Source of the DNA: Arthrobacter sp. CDRTa11
GTDB taxonomy: Bacteria > Actinomycetota > Actinomycetes > Actinomycetales > Micrococcaceae
Assembly (NCBI RefSeq): GCF_026427775.1
Contig: NZ_CP044532.1
Coordinates: forward strand, 4,216,001-4,280,000
DNA length: 64,000 bases
Direction of reading: 5' to 3'
Below, piece after piece: positions 42,354 to 50,271 of this stretch. Each line of letters begins with the position of its first letter. Position 1 is the stretch's first letter. The notes beneath the pieces were generated by a model that ran no database searches, was not told the DNA's origin, and was given only the letters and a program-made list of their open reading frames with translations. Both the position numbers and the translations under genes were made by a program.

Positions 42354-42509
42354 CTACTGCTTCTCCCTCTTCAGGTAGGCAACAAGGCCGTTGCCGTCAG
42401 GTCCTGTGACTACCTGGACGAGCTCCCAGCCGTCCTCCCCCCACTGGTCAAGAATCTGCTTTGTGGCGTGAATAATGAGCGGAATCGTGGCGTACTCCCA
42501 TTTGGTCAT
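42354..42509 (-). CDS. DUF4177-family small protein
   Basis: 51-residue protein beginning MTKWEYATIPLIIHATKQIL and containing the family signature LDQWGEDGWELVQVV, ending LVAYLKREKQ. Function unknown. It lies 2 bp before ridA on the same strand and is divergent from ponA with 37 bp between the two ATGs. A -10-like TAGTCT ends 7 nt before its ATG, so the mRNA is probably leaderless. Confidence 0.9.
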   Translation of the reverse strand: MTKWEYATIPLIIHATKQILDQWGEDGWELVQVVTGPDGNGLVAYLKREKQ

Positions 42510-42516
42510 GAGCTAA

Positions 42517-42522
42517 AGACTA
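42517..42522 (-). promoter_or_regulatory. -10 hexamer for leaderless DUF4177-ridA-nudix mRNA
   Basis: TAGTCT (42522-42517, minus strand) is 7 nt upstream of ATG 42509 with no Shine-Dalgarno between. Confidence 0.45.
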
Positions 42523-42533
42523 GTCCTTGCCGC

Positions 42534-42539
42534 TAAAGT
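42534..42539 (+). promoter_or_regulatory. -10 hexamer for leaderless ponA mRNA
   Basis: TAAAGT ends 7 nt before ATG 42547. With the opposite hexamer at 42517-42522, two divergent leaderless promoters would be packed into 37 bp. Confidence 0.45.
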
Positions 42540-42546
42540 GGAAAAC

Positions 42547-44820
42547 ATGGTGACTCGTAAGAACCCCATTTTCGACACGGCCACTACCCTCGGAAAGATT
42601 CTCGGCTTCCTTGGCGTGAGCGCTATTTGTGGTGTCCTGGTGGCAGGCCTGCTGGTTCCGGCCGCGGCTGTTTCCGGCAGCACCGCCAGCGGTTCCATCG
42701 AGTTTTTCGACGCTCTTCCGGCAGAGCTGAAGGTGGACCCGCCCAGCCAGTCCACCACCATCCTGGCCGCAGACGGCAGCGTGATCGCCAACCTCTACAC
42801 GCAGAACCGGACCAAGGTTTCCCTGGACCAGATCTCTCCGTTTATGAAGGAAGCCGTCATCGCCGTTGAGGACAGCCGGTTCTACGAGCACGGCGGCGTG
42901 GACACCACAGGTATCCTCCGCGCCCTGGTCAGCACGGCCCGCGGTAACAGGCAGGGTGCTTCCACCATCACCCAGCAGTACGTGAACAACGTCCTTAACT
43001 CCAACCTCGAGGCCGAGGGAAACATCGAGGACATCAAGCTCAATGGCAGCCTCAACAAGGGCGTTGGGGACAAGCTGCGCGAGATGAAGCTGGCCATCGC
43101 GCTGGAGAAGGAATACAGCAAGGACCAGATCCTTGAGGGTTACCTCAACATCGTGTTCTTCAACCGCGACGCCTACGGGATCGAGGCCGCGTCCAAGCTG
43201 TTCTTCAGCACCAGCGCAAAGGACCTTACGCTCCCCCAGGCAGCCCTCCTGGCCGGCCTGGTCAACAGCCCCAGTGCCTTTGACCCCCTCACCAACCCTG
43301 ACAACGCCAAGGTGCGGCGGGACCTGGTACTGGGCCTGATGCTGAGCCAGAACAAGATCACCCAGGCAGAGCACGACGCCGCCGTGGCTACCCCTGTGGA
43401 GCCCAAGGTCACCCCGGCCAAGCAGGGCTGCGCCTACGCCGCCACGGCACCGTACTTCTGTGACTACGTGCTGCACTTGCTGCTGAACAACCCGGCCTAC
43501 GGTGCGGATGCCAAAGAGCGGGAAAGAAGGGTCTTCGGGGGAGGCCTGACCATCACCACCACCCTGGACCCCAACGCGCAGGCCGCCGCCCAGGCACAGG
43601 CCGATGCCTCCGCCGGCGCCAACCCGGACAAGTGGGGCGCCTCCATGGTGTCCGTGCAGCCGAATACGGGCAAGATCATCTCGATGGCGCAGAACACCTC
43701 GTTCCTCCCCGCGGATGGCAAGTTCGATTCTCAGGTGAACTTCAACGTGGACAAGCTGGACAAGGACGGCAACGACCTCAACGGCCTGGGCGGCGCCCAG
43801 CCAGGCTCCACCATGAAGCCGTTCACGTTCGCGGAATGGCTCAATGAGGGCAAGTCCATGAACACCGTGGTCAACGCCGCCCAGCGTGTCTATCCCCTGA
43901 ACTTCAGGTGGCGGAACTCCTGTGGTGTCACCACCGGTGGATACAACACCGCCGAGAAGGGCCTGGGCGCCGCCGACAACCTCCAGAATGCCGGGGAAGG
44001 CTACTACCGCCCCATGACGGTGCTGGAAGGCCTCTACAACTCCATCAACACGGCCACCTTTGCTTCGGCAGCGCAGTTGGACTTCTGCGGCATCCAGAAG
44101 ATTGTGGATGCGGTGGGGCTGCACGAAGGCCTCCCCACAGCCGAGAGCCCCAACCCCAAGGTGGACATGTCTATCCTGGGCAACCTGCTGGGTTCCAGGC
44201 AGACGGCACCGCTGACCATGGCCAGCGCCTTCGCCACCTTCGCCAACGACGGCAAGTACTGCGAGCCGATCGCCATCAGCTCCGTGACTGACCAGACCGG
44301 GGCGCAACTGCCGGCCCAGTCATCCAACTGCCGCGACGCGCTCAAGCCTGAGGTGGCCCGCGGCGTCAACTATGCGCTCCAGGAAGTCCTGAACCAGGGC
44401 TCAGGTTCGCTGATCAAACCGCGTCTTTCCACCAAGACCAACTTCCCTGTGGCGGCCAAGACCGGAACGTCCAACCTCAACGAGTCCACCTGGGTAGTTG
44501 GCTACACCTCGGGCCTGGCCACCGCGGCCTGGTTCGGCGACCCGCTTGGCTCCCAGAACCGGCCGGGCCGGAATCTGTCCTTCAACGGCCAGTTCTACGA
44601 AAACCTGGACGGCTACATGATCGCCGGACCCATGTTCTCCAAGTACATGGCCCAGGTTGCCCCGGCCTACGGCACCAATCCGTTCCCGGCACCGCCGTCG
44701 AACCTGCTGGGCAGCACGCCCAAGCCCGCCCCCGCGCCCACCACGCAGGCCAGCCAGGCTCCGCAGCCGCCCACGCAGCCGTCAGCTGAGCCCAGCAAGC
44801 CCGGCAACGGCAACGGCTAG
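42547..44820 (+). CDS. bifunctional class A penicillin-binding protein
   Basis: 757 residues from ATG 42547 (a GTG three codons earlier is also in frame). One N-terminal membrane anchor (TLGKILGFLGVSAICGVLVAGLL), then a GT51 glycosyltransferase (EDSRFYEHGGVD, GASTITQQ, about 110-145) that polymerises lipid II, then a transpeptidase with SxxK in GSTMKPF (about 421), SxN in YNSINTATF and KTGT in AAKTGTSN (about 638). The C-terminal 45 residues are Pro/Ala/Gln-rich and surface exposed; no PASTA domain is seen. Equivalent to the ponA2 position in mycobacteria. The phosphoesterase gene follows 6 bp downstream. Confidence 0.95.
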   Translation: MVTRKNPIFDTATTLGKILGFLGVSAICGVLVAGLLVPAAAVSGSTASGSIEFFDALPAELKVDPPSQSTTILAADGSVIANLYTQNRTKVSLDQISPFMKEAVIAVEDSRFYEHGGVDTTGILRALVSTARGNRQGASTITQQYVNNVLNSNLEAEGNIEDIKLNGSLNKGVGDKLREMKLAIALEKEYSKDQILEGYLNIVFFNRDAYGIEAASKLFFSTSAKDLTLPQAALLAGLVNSPSAFDPLTNPDNAKVRRDLVLGLMLSQNKITQAEHDAAVATPVEPKVTPAKQGCAYAATAPYFCDYVLHLLLNNPAYGADAKERERRVFGGGLTITTTLDPNAQAAAQAQADASAGANPDKWGASMVSVQPNTGKIISMAQNTSFLPADGKFDSQVNFNVDKLDKDGNDLNGLGGAQPGSTMKPFTFAEWLNEGKSMNTVVNAAQRVYPLNFRWRNSCGVTTGGYNTAEKGLGAADNLQNAGEGYYRPMTVLEGLYNSINTATFASAAQLDFCGIQKIVDAVGLHEGLPTAESPNPKVDMSILGNLLGSRQTAPLTMASAFATFANDGKYCEPIAISSVTDQTGAQLPAQSSNCRDALKPEVARGVNYALQEVLNQGSGSLIKPRLSTKTNFPVAAKTGTSNLNESTWVVGYTSGLATAAWFGDPLGSQNRPGRNLSFNGQFYENLDGYMIAGPMFSKYMAQVAPAYGTNPFPAPPSNLLGSTPKPAPAPTTQASQAPQPPTQPSAEPSKPGNGNG

Positions 44821-44826
44821 CCGCGC

Positions 44827-45774
44827 ATGGCAGCCACCTCCGCCCTGGCCAGCCGCGTCCGGAACATCGGGCGCGGCTTTGCCGTCACCGCCGCCGCGGG
44901 ATCGGCCGCCGGTCTTGCAGCCTTCGGATACGGGCTGTGGGAGAAGAACCAGTTTGTCCTGCGGGAGGAATCCCTGGCCATCCTGCCCCCAGGGCGGGCG
45001 CCGTTCCGGATCCTGCACCTGAGCGACATCCACTTCGTTCCCGGCCAGGACACCAAAGCCACCTGGCTGCAGTCTCTGGCCTCGCTGGAACCGGACCTGG
45101 TGGTCAACACGGGAGATAACCTCAGCCACGTCAAGGCTGTGGATCCGCTGCTCAAGGCCCTGCGCCCGCTCCTGGAATTCCCCGGCGTCTTTGTTCCGGG
45201 GTCCAACGACTACTACGCCCCCAGCCTGAAGAACCCTGCGTCCTATCTGCTGGGTCCGTCCAAAGCCAAGCGTGATTCCATCGAGCTGGACTGGCCGCGG
45301 CTCCGTGCGGGGTTTGGGATGGGCGGCTGGGTTGACCTGACCAACCGCCATCAGTCGCTGGTCCTGAAGGGCATGCGTTTTGACTTCTCGGGTGTGGACG
45401 ATCCCCACCTGCGCCGTGAAAGGTACGCCGGCTGGCCGCGCGGCACCAGGAACCAGGACCAGACCCAGCACCTGCGCGTGGCCGTCATCCACGCGCCCTA
45501 CCAGCGCGTCCTGGACCACTTCACCCGGGACGGCGCGGACCTGCTGCTGGCCGGCCACACCCACGGCGGCCAAATCTGCATCCCCGGCTACGGCGCAGTG
45601 GTGGCCAACTGCGACATCCCCACCTGGCGGGCCAAGGGCCTCAATGACTGGGAATTCGACGGACGCACGACGCCGGTCAACGTCTCCGGCGGTATCGGAA
45701 CCTCCCGCTTCGCCCCGGTCCGTATTGCCTGCAGGCCTGAGGCCGTGCTGCTGACCCTCACCGCCCGCTCATAG
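44827..45774 (+). CDS. metallophosphoesterase, calcineurin-like
   Basis: 315-residue phosphoesterase with an N-terminal hydrophobic segment (GRGFAVTAAAGSAAGLAAFGYGLW) that probably anchors it. Metal-binding motifs in order: LHLSDIHF (D-x-H, about 62), VVNTGDN, VPGSNDYY in place of GNHD/E, VIHAP, and LLAGHTHGGQICIPG. The family includes YaeI-like lipid and nucleotide phosphodiesterases. It lies 6 bp after the penicillin-binding protein, a pairing conserved in actinobacteria (ponA2-Rv3683), suggesting a cell-envelope role such as cleavage of a lipid or wall intermediate. Confidence 0.9.
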   Translation: MAATSALASRVRNIGRGFAVTAAAGSAAGLAAFGYGLWEKNQFVLREESLAILPPGRAPFRILHLSDIHFVPGQDTKATWLQSLASLEPDLVVNTGDNLSHVKAVDPLLKALRPLLEFPGVFVPGSNDYYAPSLKNPASYLLGPSKAKRDSIELDWPRLRAGFGMGGWVDLTNRHQSLVLKGMRFDFSGVDDPHLRRERYAGWPRGTRNQDQTQHLRVAVIHAPYQRVLDHFTRDGADLLLAGHTHGGQICIPGYGAVVANCDIPTWRAKGLNDWEFDGRTTPVNVSGGIGTSRFAPVRIACRPEAVLLTLTARS

Positions 45775-45839
45775 CCCGCCCGCCGGGTTCATTGCGGATT
45801 CGAATAACTGGCCAAGCCGTCTCCTGCCTGAGCAATCCC

Positions 45840-45868
45840 GTGAACCGTCTGACCTGATGGCATAAGGT
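45840..45868 (+). promoter_or_regulatory. promoter of the ABC exporter operon
   Basis: GTGAAC (45840-45845), 17-bp spacer, TAAGGT (45863-45868), 48 bp before the start codon. Moderate match to the housekeeping consensus. Confidence 0.45.
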
Positions 45869-45916
45869 TGTTGCTACGGGAAACTACATTTTCGAATAAG
45901 AGCTTGAGAAGCGGGC

Positions 45917-47737
45917 ATGGCCAAGCAGACTCCATTCTTCAGATCCATCAGCCGTCTTTATCCCCATGTGAAGCCGATTATCCCCCGGCTGGTGATGGGG
46001 CTCCTGTGCGCACTTCTGGCCAGCCTGGTGGCACTTACCATCCCCCAGGTGCTCCGTGTCCTGATCAACGAGTCGCTTCAGCCCGGCGGCGAGGCAGGCG
46101 CAGTCTGGAGCGCCGCCGTCGTAATCCTCATCCTTGGCATCGCCGAGGCCGGACTGGTGGCTTTGCGCCGGCAGTTCGTCATCAACCCGGCAACCACCGT
46201 TGAGACCAGGATGCGGGTCTCCCTATACGGCCACCTGCAGGACCTGACCGTCTCGTTCCATGACCGCTGGGGTTCCGGCCAGCTGCTGTCCCGCGCCATG
46301 ACTGACCTGAACTTCCTGCGCCGGTGGATGGCCTTCGGCGCGATCATGCTGGTGGTCACCACACTGACGGTCATCATCGGCACTGTGGTGATGTTTACCA
46401 TGAGCTGGCAGCTCGCCCTGGTTTTCCTGGCCGCCGCTGTGCCCATCATGGCGTACGGCTTCCGCTTCCGGACACGTTTCAGCAAGGTGACACGGCGCAG
46501 CCAGGACCAGGCCGGTGACCTCGCCACCACGGTGGAGGAATCGGTCCACGGGATCCGGGTCCTCAAGGCCTTCGGCCGCAGCCGAGAGGCATTGGAAACC
46601 TTCAACGAACAGGCCGAGGAACTCCGCCAGACCGAGATCGCCAAGGCACGGCACCAGGCTACCTTCACCATGGTGGTCACCCTGCTGCCCGAGCTGGCAC
46701 TGGGTGCCGGGCTGGTGGTGGGTGTGATGCTGTGCGCCAGCGGTCAGCTCAGCATCGGAGCCCTGGTGGCTTTCTTCGCCACGGCCGCGGTCATAGCCAC
46801 CCCCGTGGAGTTCTCCGGGATGCTGCTGGCCATGGCCCTCACCGCCAAAACCGCCATCGACAGGCACTACGAAGTGATGGATACAGCCAACACCATCACC
46901 AGCCCGCCGGAGCCCCGCAAGCCTTCGCAACTGCGCGGCGCGCTCAGTTTCAACAACGCAACCTTCGCGTTCGAGGACGCCCTGGACAAGCCCATCCTCA
47001 GGAACATCAGCCTGGAGATCAGGCCCGGCGAAACCATGGCTTTGGTTGGCGTTACCGGCAGCGGCAAGAGCGCAATGATCCAGCTGGTCCCCCGGCTTTA
47101 CGACGTCACGGACGGATCCATCACCATCGACGGCGTGGACCTGCGCGAGTTCGACGTCGAAGAGCTCCGCCGCGTCGTGGCAGTGGCGTTCGAGGACACC
47201 ACGCTGTTCTCGAATTCAGTCCGGGACAATGTGCTGCTCGGCGCGCAGGAACACTCCGAGGAAGCCCTGGCGGAGGCACTGGACGTCGCCCAGGCACATT
47301 TCGTTTATTCGCTGCCCGAAGGTGTGGATACCCTCATCGGCGAAGAAGGGCTCAGCCTGTCCGGCGGGCAGCGCCAGCGCATTGCCCTGGCGCGTGCCAT
47401 TGCAGCCAAGCCGCGGGTCCTGGTGCTGGATGATCCCCTTTCCGCCTTGGACGTGCACACCGAGGAACTGGTGGAGGCTCGGCTCCGTGACGTACTCGCA
47501 GACACCACCACGCTGATCGTGGCCCACCGTCCGTCAACGGTGGCGCTTGCCGACCGTGTGGCGCTCCTGGAGGGAGGCCGGATTACCGCCGTCGGGACCC
47601 ACACCGAACTGCTGGCCCGCAATTCCCACTACCGGTATGTGATTGCCAGCCTGGACCGGGAACCTCGAGACCTGGATTCGGAACTGTCGGATCTTGAAGA
47701 AGAGGCAGAGGCAGCGGCTGAGGAGATCAACCGATGA
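45917..47737 (+). CDS. ABC exporter subunit 1, degenerate catalytic site
   Basis: 606-residue half-transporter: six-helix membrane domain (1-320) then ATPase domain (350-600). Walker [11 protein letters not shown], signature [15 protein letters not shown], Walker [13 protein letters not shown]. The catalytic glutamate after Walker B is Asp and the Q-loop (usually V-x-Q-x) reads [11 protein letters not shown], so this subunit's own ATP site is probably weak. With the next gene it should form a heterodimer with one consensus and one degenerate site, as in TM287/288 and BmrCD. An acidic tail ([14 protein letters not shown]) ends the protein. Substrate unknown; families include multidrug and peptide exporters. 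Confidence 0.92.
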   Translation: MAKQTPFFRSISRLYPHVKPIIPRLVMGLLCALLASLVALTIPQVLRVLINESLQPGGEAGAVWSAAVVILILGIAEAGLVALRRQFVINPATTVETRMRVSLYGHLQDLTVSFHDRWGSGQLLSRAMTDLNFLRRWMAFGAIMLVVTTLTVIIGTVVMFTMSWQLALVFLAAAVPIMAYGFRFRTRFSKVTRRSQDQAGDLATTVEESVHGIRVLKAFGRSREALETFNEQAEELRQTEIAKARHQATFTMVVTLLPELALGAGLVVGVMLCASGQLSIGALVAFFATAAVIATPVEFSGMLLAMALTAKTAIDRHYEVMDTANTITSPPEPRKPSQLRGALSFNNATFAFEDALDKPILRNISLEIRPGETMALVGVTGSGKSAMIQLVPRLYDVTDGSITIDGVDLREFDVEELRRVVAVAFEDTTLFSNSVRDNVLLGAQEHSEEALAEALDVAQAHFVYSLPEGVDTLIGEEGLSLSGGQRQRIALARAIAAKPRVLVLDDPLSALDVHTEELVEARLRDVLADTTTLIVAHRPSTVALADRVALLEGGRITAVGTHTELLARNSHYRYVIASLDREPRDLDSELSDLEEEAEAAAEEINR

Positions 47738-49569
47738 GCACCTTCGGCACCGCCAACGAGGACAACGCCCACCTCAGCAAGAGCGACAGCAGAACCGTAC
47801 GGCGCCGGTCCCTGGCACTGCTGGGCTCCCTGATCCGGCCGGTGCGCCTCAGGTTCTGGCTCACCATCGCCACCGTGGTCCTGTCGCAGGCGGCCCGCGT
47901 GGCAGGCCCGGCCCTGATCGCCTACGGCATTGACCACGCCCTGCCCGCCCTGCAAGCAGGTGACAACTTCCCGCTGGTGCTGACCGGCGTCGCGTATTTG
48001 GCGGCGGCGATCGCGACGGCGGGACTCACCGCCCTGTACGTGACATCCACCGCGAGGCTCAGCCAGGCCATGCTGCTGGACCTGCGAGTCAGGGTTTTCC
48101 GCCACACGCAGCGCCTCAGCCTGGAATTCCACGAAAAGTACACCTCAGGCCGGATCATTGCCAGGCAGACCTCGGACCTGGAGGCCCTCCGCGAACTCCT
48201 CGATTCCGGTGTCAGCTCACTGGCCTCGGGCCTGCTGTTTATGGTCTTCACCGCGATCACAGTCTTTGCCCTTGACTGGCGAAGCGGGCTGATAGTGCTG
48301 GCCGCCGGCGTGCCGATGTACTTCCTGTCCCGCTGGTACCAGAAGCATTCCCATATTGCCTTTCGCGAATCCCGGGTGGTCTCGGCCCGGCTGATTGTGC
48401 ACTTTGTGGAAACCATGACAGGCATCCGCGCGGTGAAGGCTTTCCGCAAGGAACGCGAAAATGCCCAAACCTACGGCCAGCTCGCCGAGGATTACCGCCA
48501 GGTGACCGTCCGCTCAATCAACCTCAACGGCATCTTCCAGCCGGGTCTGGTGCTGATAGGCAACGTCTGTGTTGCTGGCGTACTGCTGTTCGGCGGTTTC
48601 CGTGTGCTCAGCGGCGACCTGGCCGTGGGCGTTCTGCTGGCACTGATCCTGTCCACCAAGCGCTTCTTCCAGCCCGTGGACCAGATGGCCATGTTCTACA
48701 ATTCCTTCCAAAGCGCCCAGGCCGCCCTCGAAAAGGTCTCCGGCCTGCTTCAGGAGGTCCCCACCGTGCGGCCGCCCAAGAATGCTGTGCCGCTCCGGGA
48801 CGCCGAGGGAACCATTGACTTCAACGGTGTGGAGTTCCGCTACGGGGACGGTCCTGTCATCATCCCCAGCCTGGACCTGCACATCCCCGCAGGCCAGACG
48901 GTGGCCCTGGTGGGCCAGACGGGTGCAGGCAAGTCCACCCTGGCCAAGCTGATCGCCCGGTTCTACGACGTCTCCTCCGGCTCCCTGACGCTGGACGGTG
49001 TTGACCTGCGCAACCTGGGCAGCACCGACCTGCGGCGGAATATCGTGATGGTCACGCAGGAAGCGTTCCTGTTCAGCGGCTCCGTGGCGGACAACATTGC
49101 CCTGGGCCGCCCGGAGGCTTCCCGCGCAGAGATCGAAGAAGCTGCCCGGGCCGTGGGCGCGCACGGGTTCATTACAGAACTGCCCGAAGGCTATGACACG
49201 GACGTCAACAAGCGTGGCGGGCGTGTCTCCTCCGGCCAACGCCAGCTCATCAGCTTCGCACGGGCGTTCCTGGCGCGGCCGGCGGTCCTCATCCTGGACG
49301 AAGCCACGTCGTCCCTGGATGTTCCTTCCGAGCGGCTTGTCCAGACAGGGCTGGCGCGGCTGCTGCAGGCAACCGCCGGCAACGGTCCCGCGCGCGGGGG
49401 CCGGACCGCGCTTATCATCGCTCACCGGCTCTCCACCGTTGAAACGGCTGACCGGGTACTTGTGATCCACGACGGCCGTGTGGTGGAGGACGGGACGCCT
49501 GCTGACTTGATCGGCGGCGGCGGACGCTTCGCGGACCTTCATGGCGCCTGGAAGGACTCTTTGGTCTGA
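47734..49569 (+). CDS. ABC exporter subunit 2, consensus catalytic site
   Basis: 611-residue partner half-transporter; its ATG overlaps the preceding stop by 4 bp (ATGA), so both are made in equal amounts. Membrane domain 30-340, ATPase 370-605 with Walker [15 protein letters not shown]-loop [11 protein letters not shown], signature [15 protein letters not shown] (SSGQ in place of SGGQ), and Walker [13 protein letters not shown] with the catalytic Glu. Thus this subunit supplies the intact Walker B and subunit 1 the intact LSGGQ that together form the active site. The stop codon lies within a 12-bp tandem repeat, before tRNA-Pro. Confidence 0.93.
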   Translation: MSTFGTANEDNAHLSKSDSRTVRRRSLALLGSLIRPVRLRFWLTIATVVLSQAARVAGPALIAYGIDHALPALQAGDNFPLVLTGVAYLAAAIATAGLTALYVTSTARLSQAMLLDLRVRVFRHTQRLSLEFHEKYTSGRIIARQTSDLEALRELLDSGVSSLASGLLFMVFTAITVFALDWRSGLIVLAAGVPMYFLSRWYQKHSHIAFRESRVVSARLIVHFVETMTGIRAVKAFRKERENAQTYGQLAEDYRQVTVRSINLNGIFQPGLVLIGNVCVAGVLLFGGFRVLSGDLAVGVLLALILSTKRFFQPVDQMAMFYNSFQSAQAALEKVSGLLQEVPTVRPPKNAVPLRDAEGTIDFNGVEFRYGDGPVIIPSLDLHIPAGQTVALVGQTGAGKSTLAKLIARFYDVSSGSLTLDGVDLRNLGSTDLRRNIVMVTQEAFLFSGSVADNIALGRPEASRAEIEEAARAVGAHGFITELPEGYDTDVNKRGGRVSSGQRQLISFARAFLARPAVLILDEATSSLDVPSERLVQTGLARLLQATAGNGPARGGRTALIIAHRLSTVETADRVLVIHDGRVVEDGTPADLIGGGGRFADLHGAWKDSLV

Positions 49570-49598
49570 GCGCCGGTCTGAGCGGCGGTCTGAGTGCC
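49563..49598. repeat. three tandem 12-bp repeats over the exporter stop codon
   Basis: GGTCTGAGCGCC, GGTCTGAGCGGC and GGTCTGAGTGCC follow each other at 49563, 49575 and 49587. As 12 is a multiple of three, each unit repeats an in-frame TGA, so the exporter gene has three in-frame stop codons in series. Confidence 0.9.
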
Positions 49599-49659
49599 GA
49601 CGGATTTCGCATCCGGACCCGGCATCGGCTATTCTTGTAAAGTTGCTTTTGCAGCGGAT

Positions 49660-49736
<77 letters not shown>

Positions 49737-49742
49737 CACGAA

Positions 49743-49772
49743 AGAGGGTCTCCCCCGGGAGGCCCTCTTTTT
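49743..49772 (+). terminator. rho-independent terminator after tRNA-Pro
   Basis: AGAGGG-T-CTCC (49743 on) pairs with GGAG-G-CCCTCT (ending 49768), followed by a run of T to 49772. Confidence 0.9.
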
Positions 49773-49864
49773 GTATGCTCTATGAGCGTTTTATGGTGAC
49801 CTTTTTGTGTTCCTGTGACCGTCCCGTGACAATCTTTCGGCAAGATTTTTCCGGGCAAAGGAAT

Positions 49865-49899
49865 GGCCCCGGAGCATGGTTGGCACATGCTCCAGGGCC
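49865..49899 (-). terminator. hairpin terminator of the secreted-peptide gene
   Basis: Arms 49865-49878 and 49886-49899 pair over 14 positions (one G-T wobble) with a 7-nt loop, 25 bp beyond the stop codon of the peptide gene on the minus strand. The following minus-strand sequence (ATTCCTTTG) is only moderately T-rich. Confidence 0.7.
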
Positions 49900-49923
49900 T
49901 CGCCTCCTTAAGAAGAAGGTTGA

Positions 49924-50139
49924 TTACATCGGGTCAGGCCAGTTGCCGACGTTGGTGGTGTAGGTGGTGTCCTTGTCCTTCTCCTTGACAGGCTTGGACA
50001 TGGGATCAGGCCAGTTGCCTACTGCTACGGCGCTACCCGTGGTATCAGCAATGGAACCTGCAGACAGGACGGCCGGAGCCGCCGCAGAAAACGCCAGGGC
50101 CCCAGCCAGTACGGCTGCGGCTGCAATCTTCTTCAACAT
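49924..50139 (-). CDS. small secreted protein with duplicated octapeptide VGNWPDPM (candidate signal precursor)
   Basis: 71-residue precursor. Residues 1-27 are a Sec signal peptide (KK, then a long Ala/Leu core, cleavage expected near AVLSA-GS). The remaining 44 residues contain VGNWPDPM at 40-47 and again at 64-71, the second copy being the exact C-terminus; between them lies a Lys/Asp/Thr linker (SKPVKEKDKDTTYTTN). The two copies use different codons at three of eight positions, so selection has kept the peptide, not the DNA. Start ATG 50139 has GAGGAAC upstream. It is divergent from an HTH-TPR regulator and ends in its own terminator. No known family recognised; a role as exported signalling peptide is inference. 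Confidence 0.75.
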   Translation of the reverse strand: MLKKIAAAAVLAGALAFSAAAPAVLSAGSIADTTGSAVAVGNWPDPMSKPVKEKDKDTTYTTNVGNWPDPM

Positions 50140-50180
50140 AAAAGTTCCTCAATACGAGTCGGATTCGTTACAAAGTCAGC

Positions 50181-50251
50181 ACTGTCCTTGTTGACATACA
50201 TTGTAAAATGTTTTCCACAGGGACTGTCAAGCATTGAGTACAAAGACTGTC
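50181..50251. repeat. three ACTGTC repeats in the divergent peptide/regulator promoter region
   Basis: ACTGTC occurs at 50181-50186, 50223-50228 and 50246-50251, 42 and 23 bp apart, about four and two helical turns. The second copy overlaps the -35 of the peptide promoter. They are candidate binding sites for the adjacent regulator; an ACATT-N4-AATGT dyad (50198-50211) lies between. Confidence 0.45.
50200..50230 (-). promoter_or_regulatory. promoter of the secreted-peptide gene
   Basis: Minus strand: perfect -35 TTGACA (50230-50225), 19-bp spacer, -10 TACAAT (50205-50200). It predicts a leader of about 50 nt. On the plus strand a second TTGACA (50191-50196) points to the regulator gene but no good -10 follows it. 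Confidence 0.65.
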
Positions 50252-50271
50252 CGGAATAAGGAGGAAATCCC

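Noticed and set aside
42520..44307. 595-codon open frame on - antisense to the penicillin-binding protein
   Set aside because: Fully covered by a gene with intact catalytic motifs; the antisense product has no motif or plausible start signal.
50191..50219. plus-strand promoter for the HTH-TPR gene from TTGACA 50191
   Set aside because: The -35 is perfect but no acceptable -10 occurs at 16-19 bp, so I did not call it.
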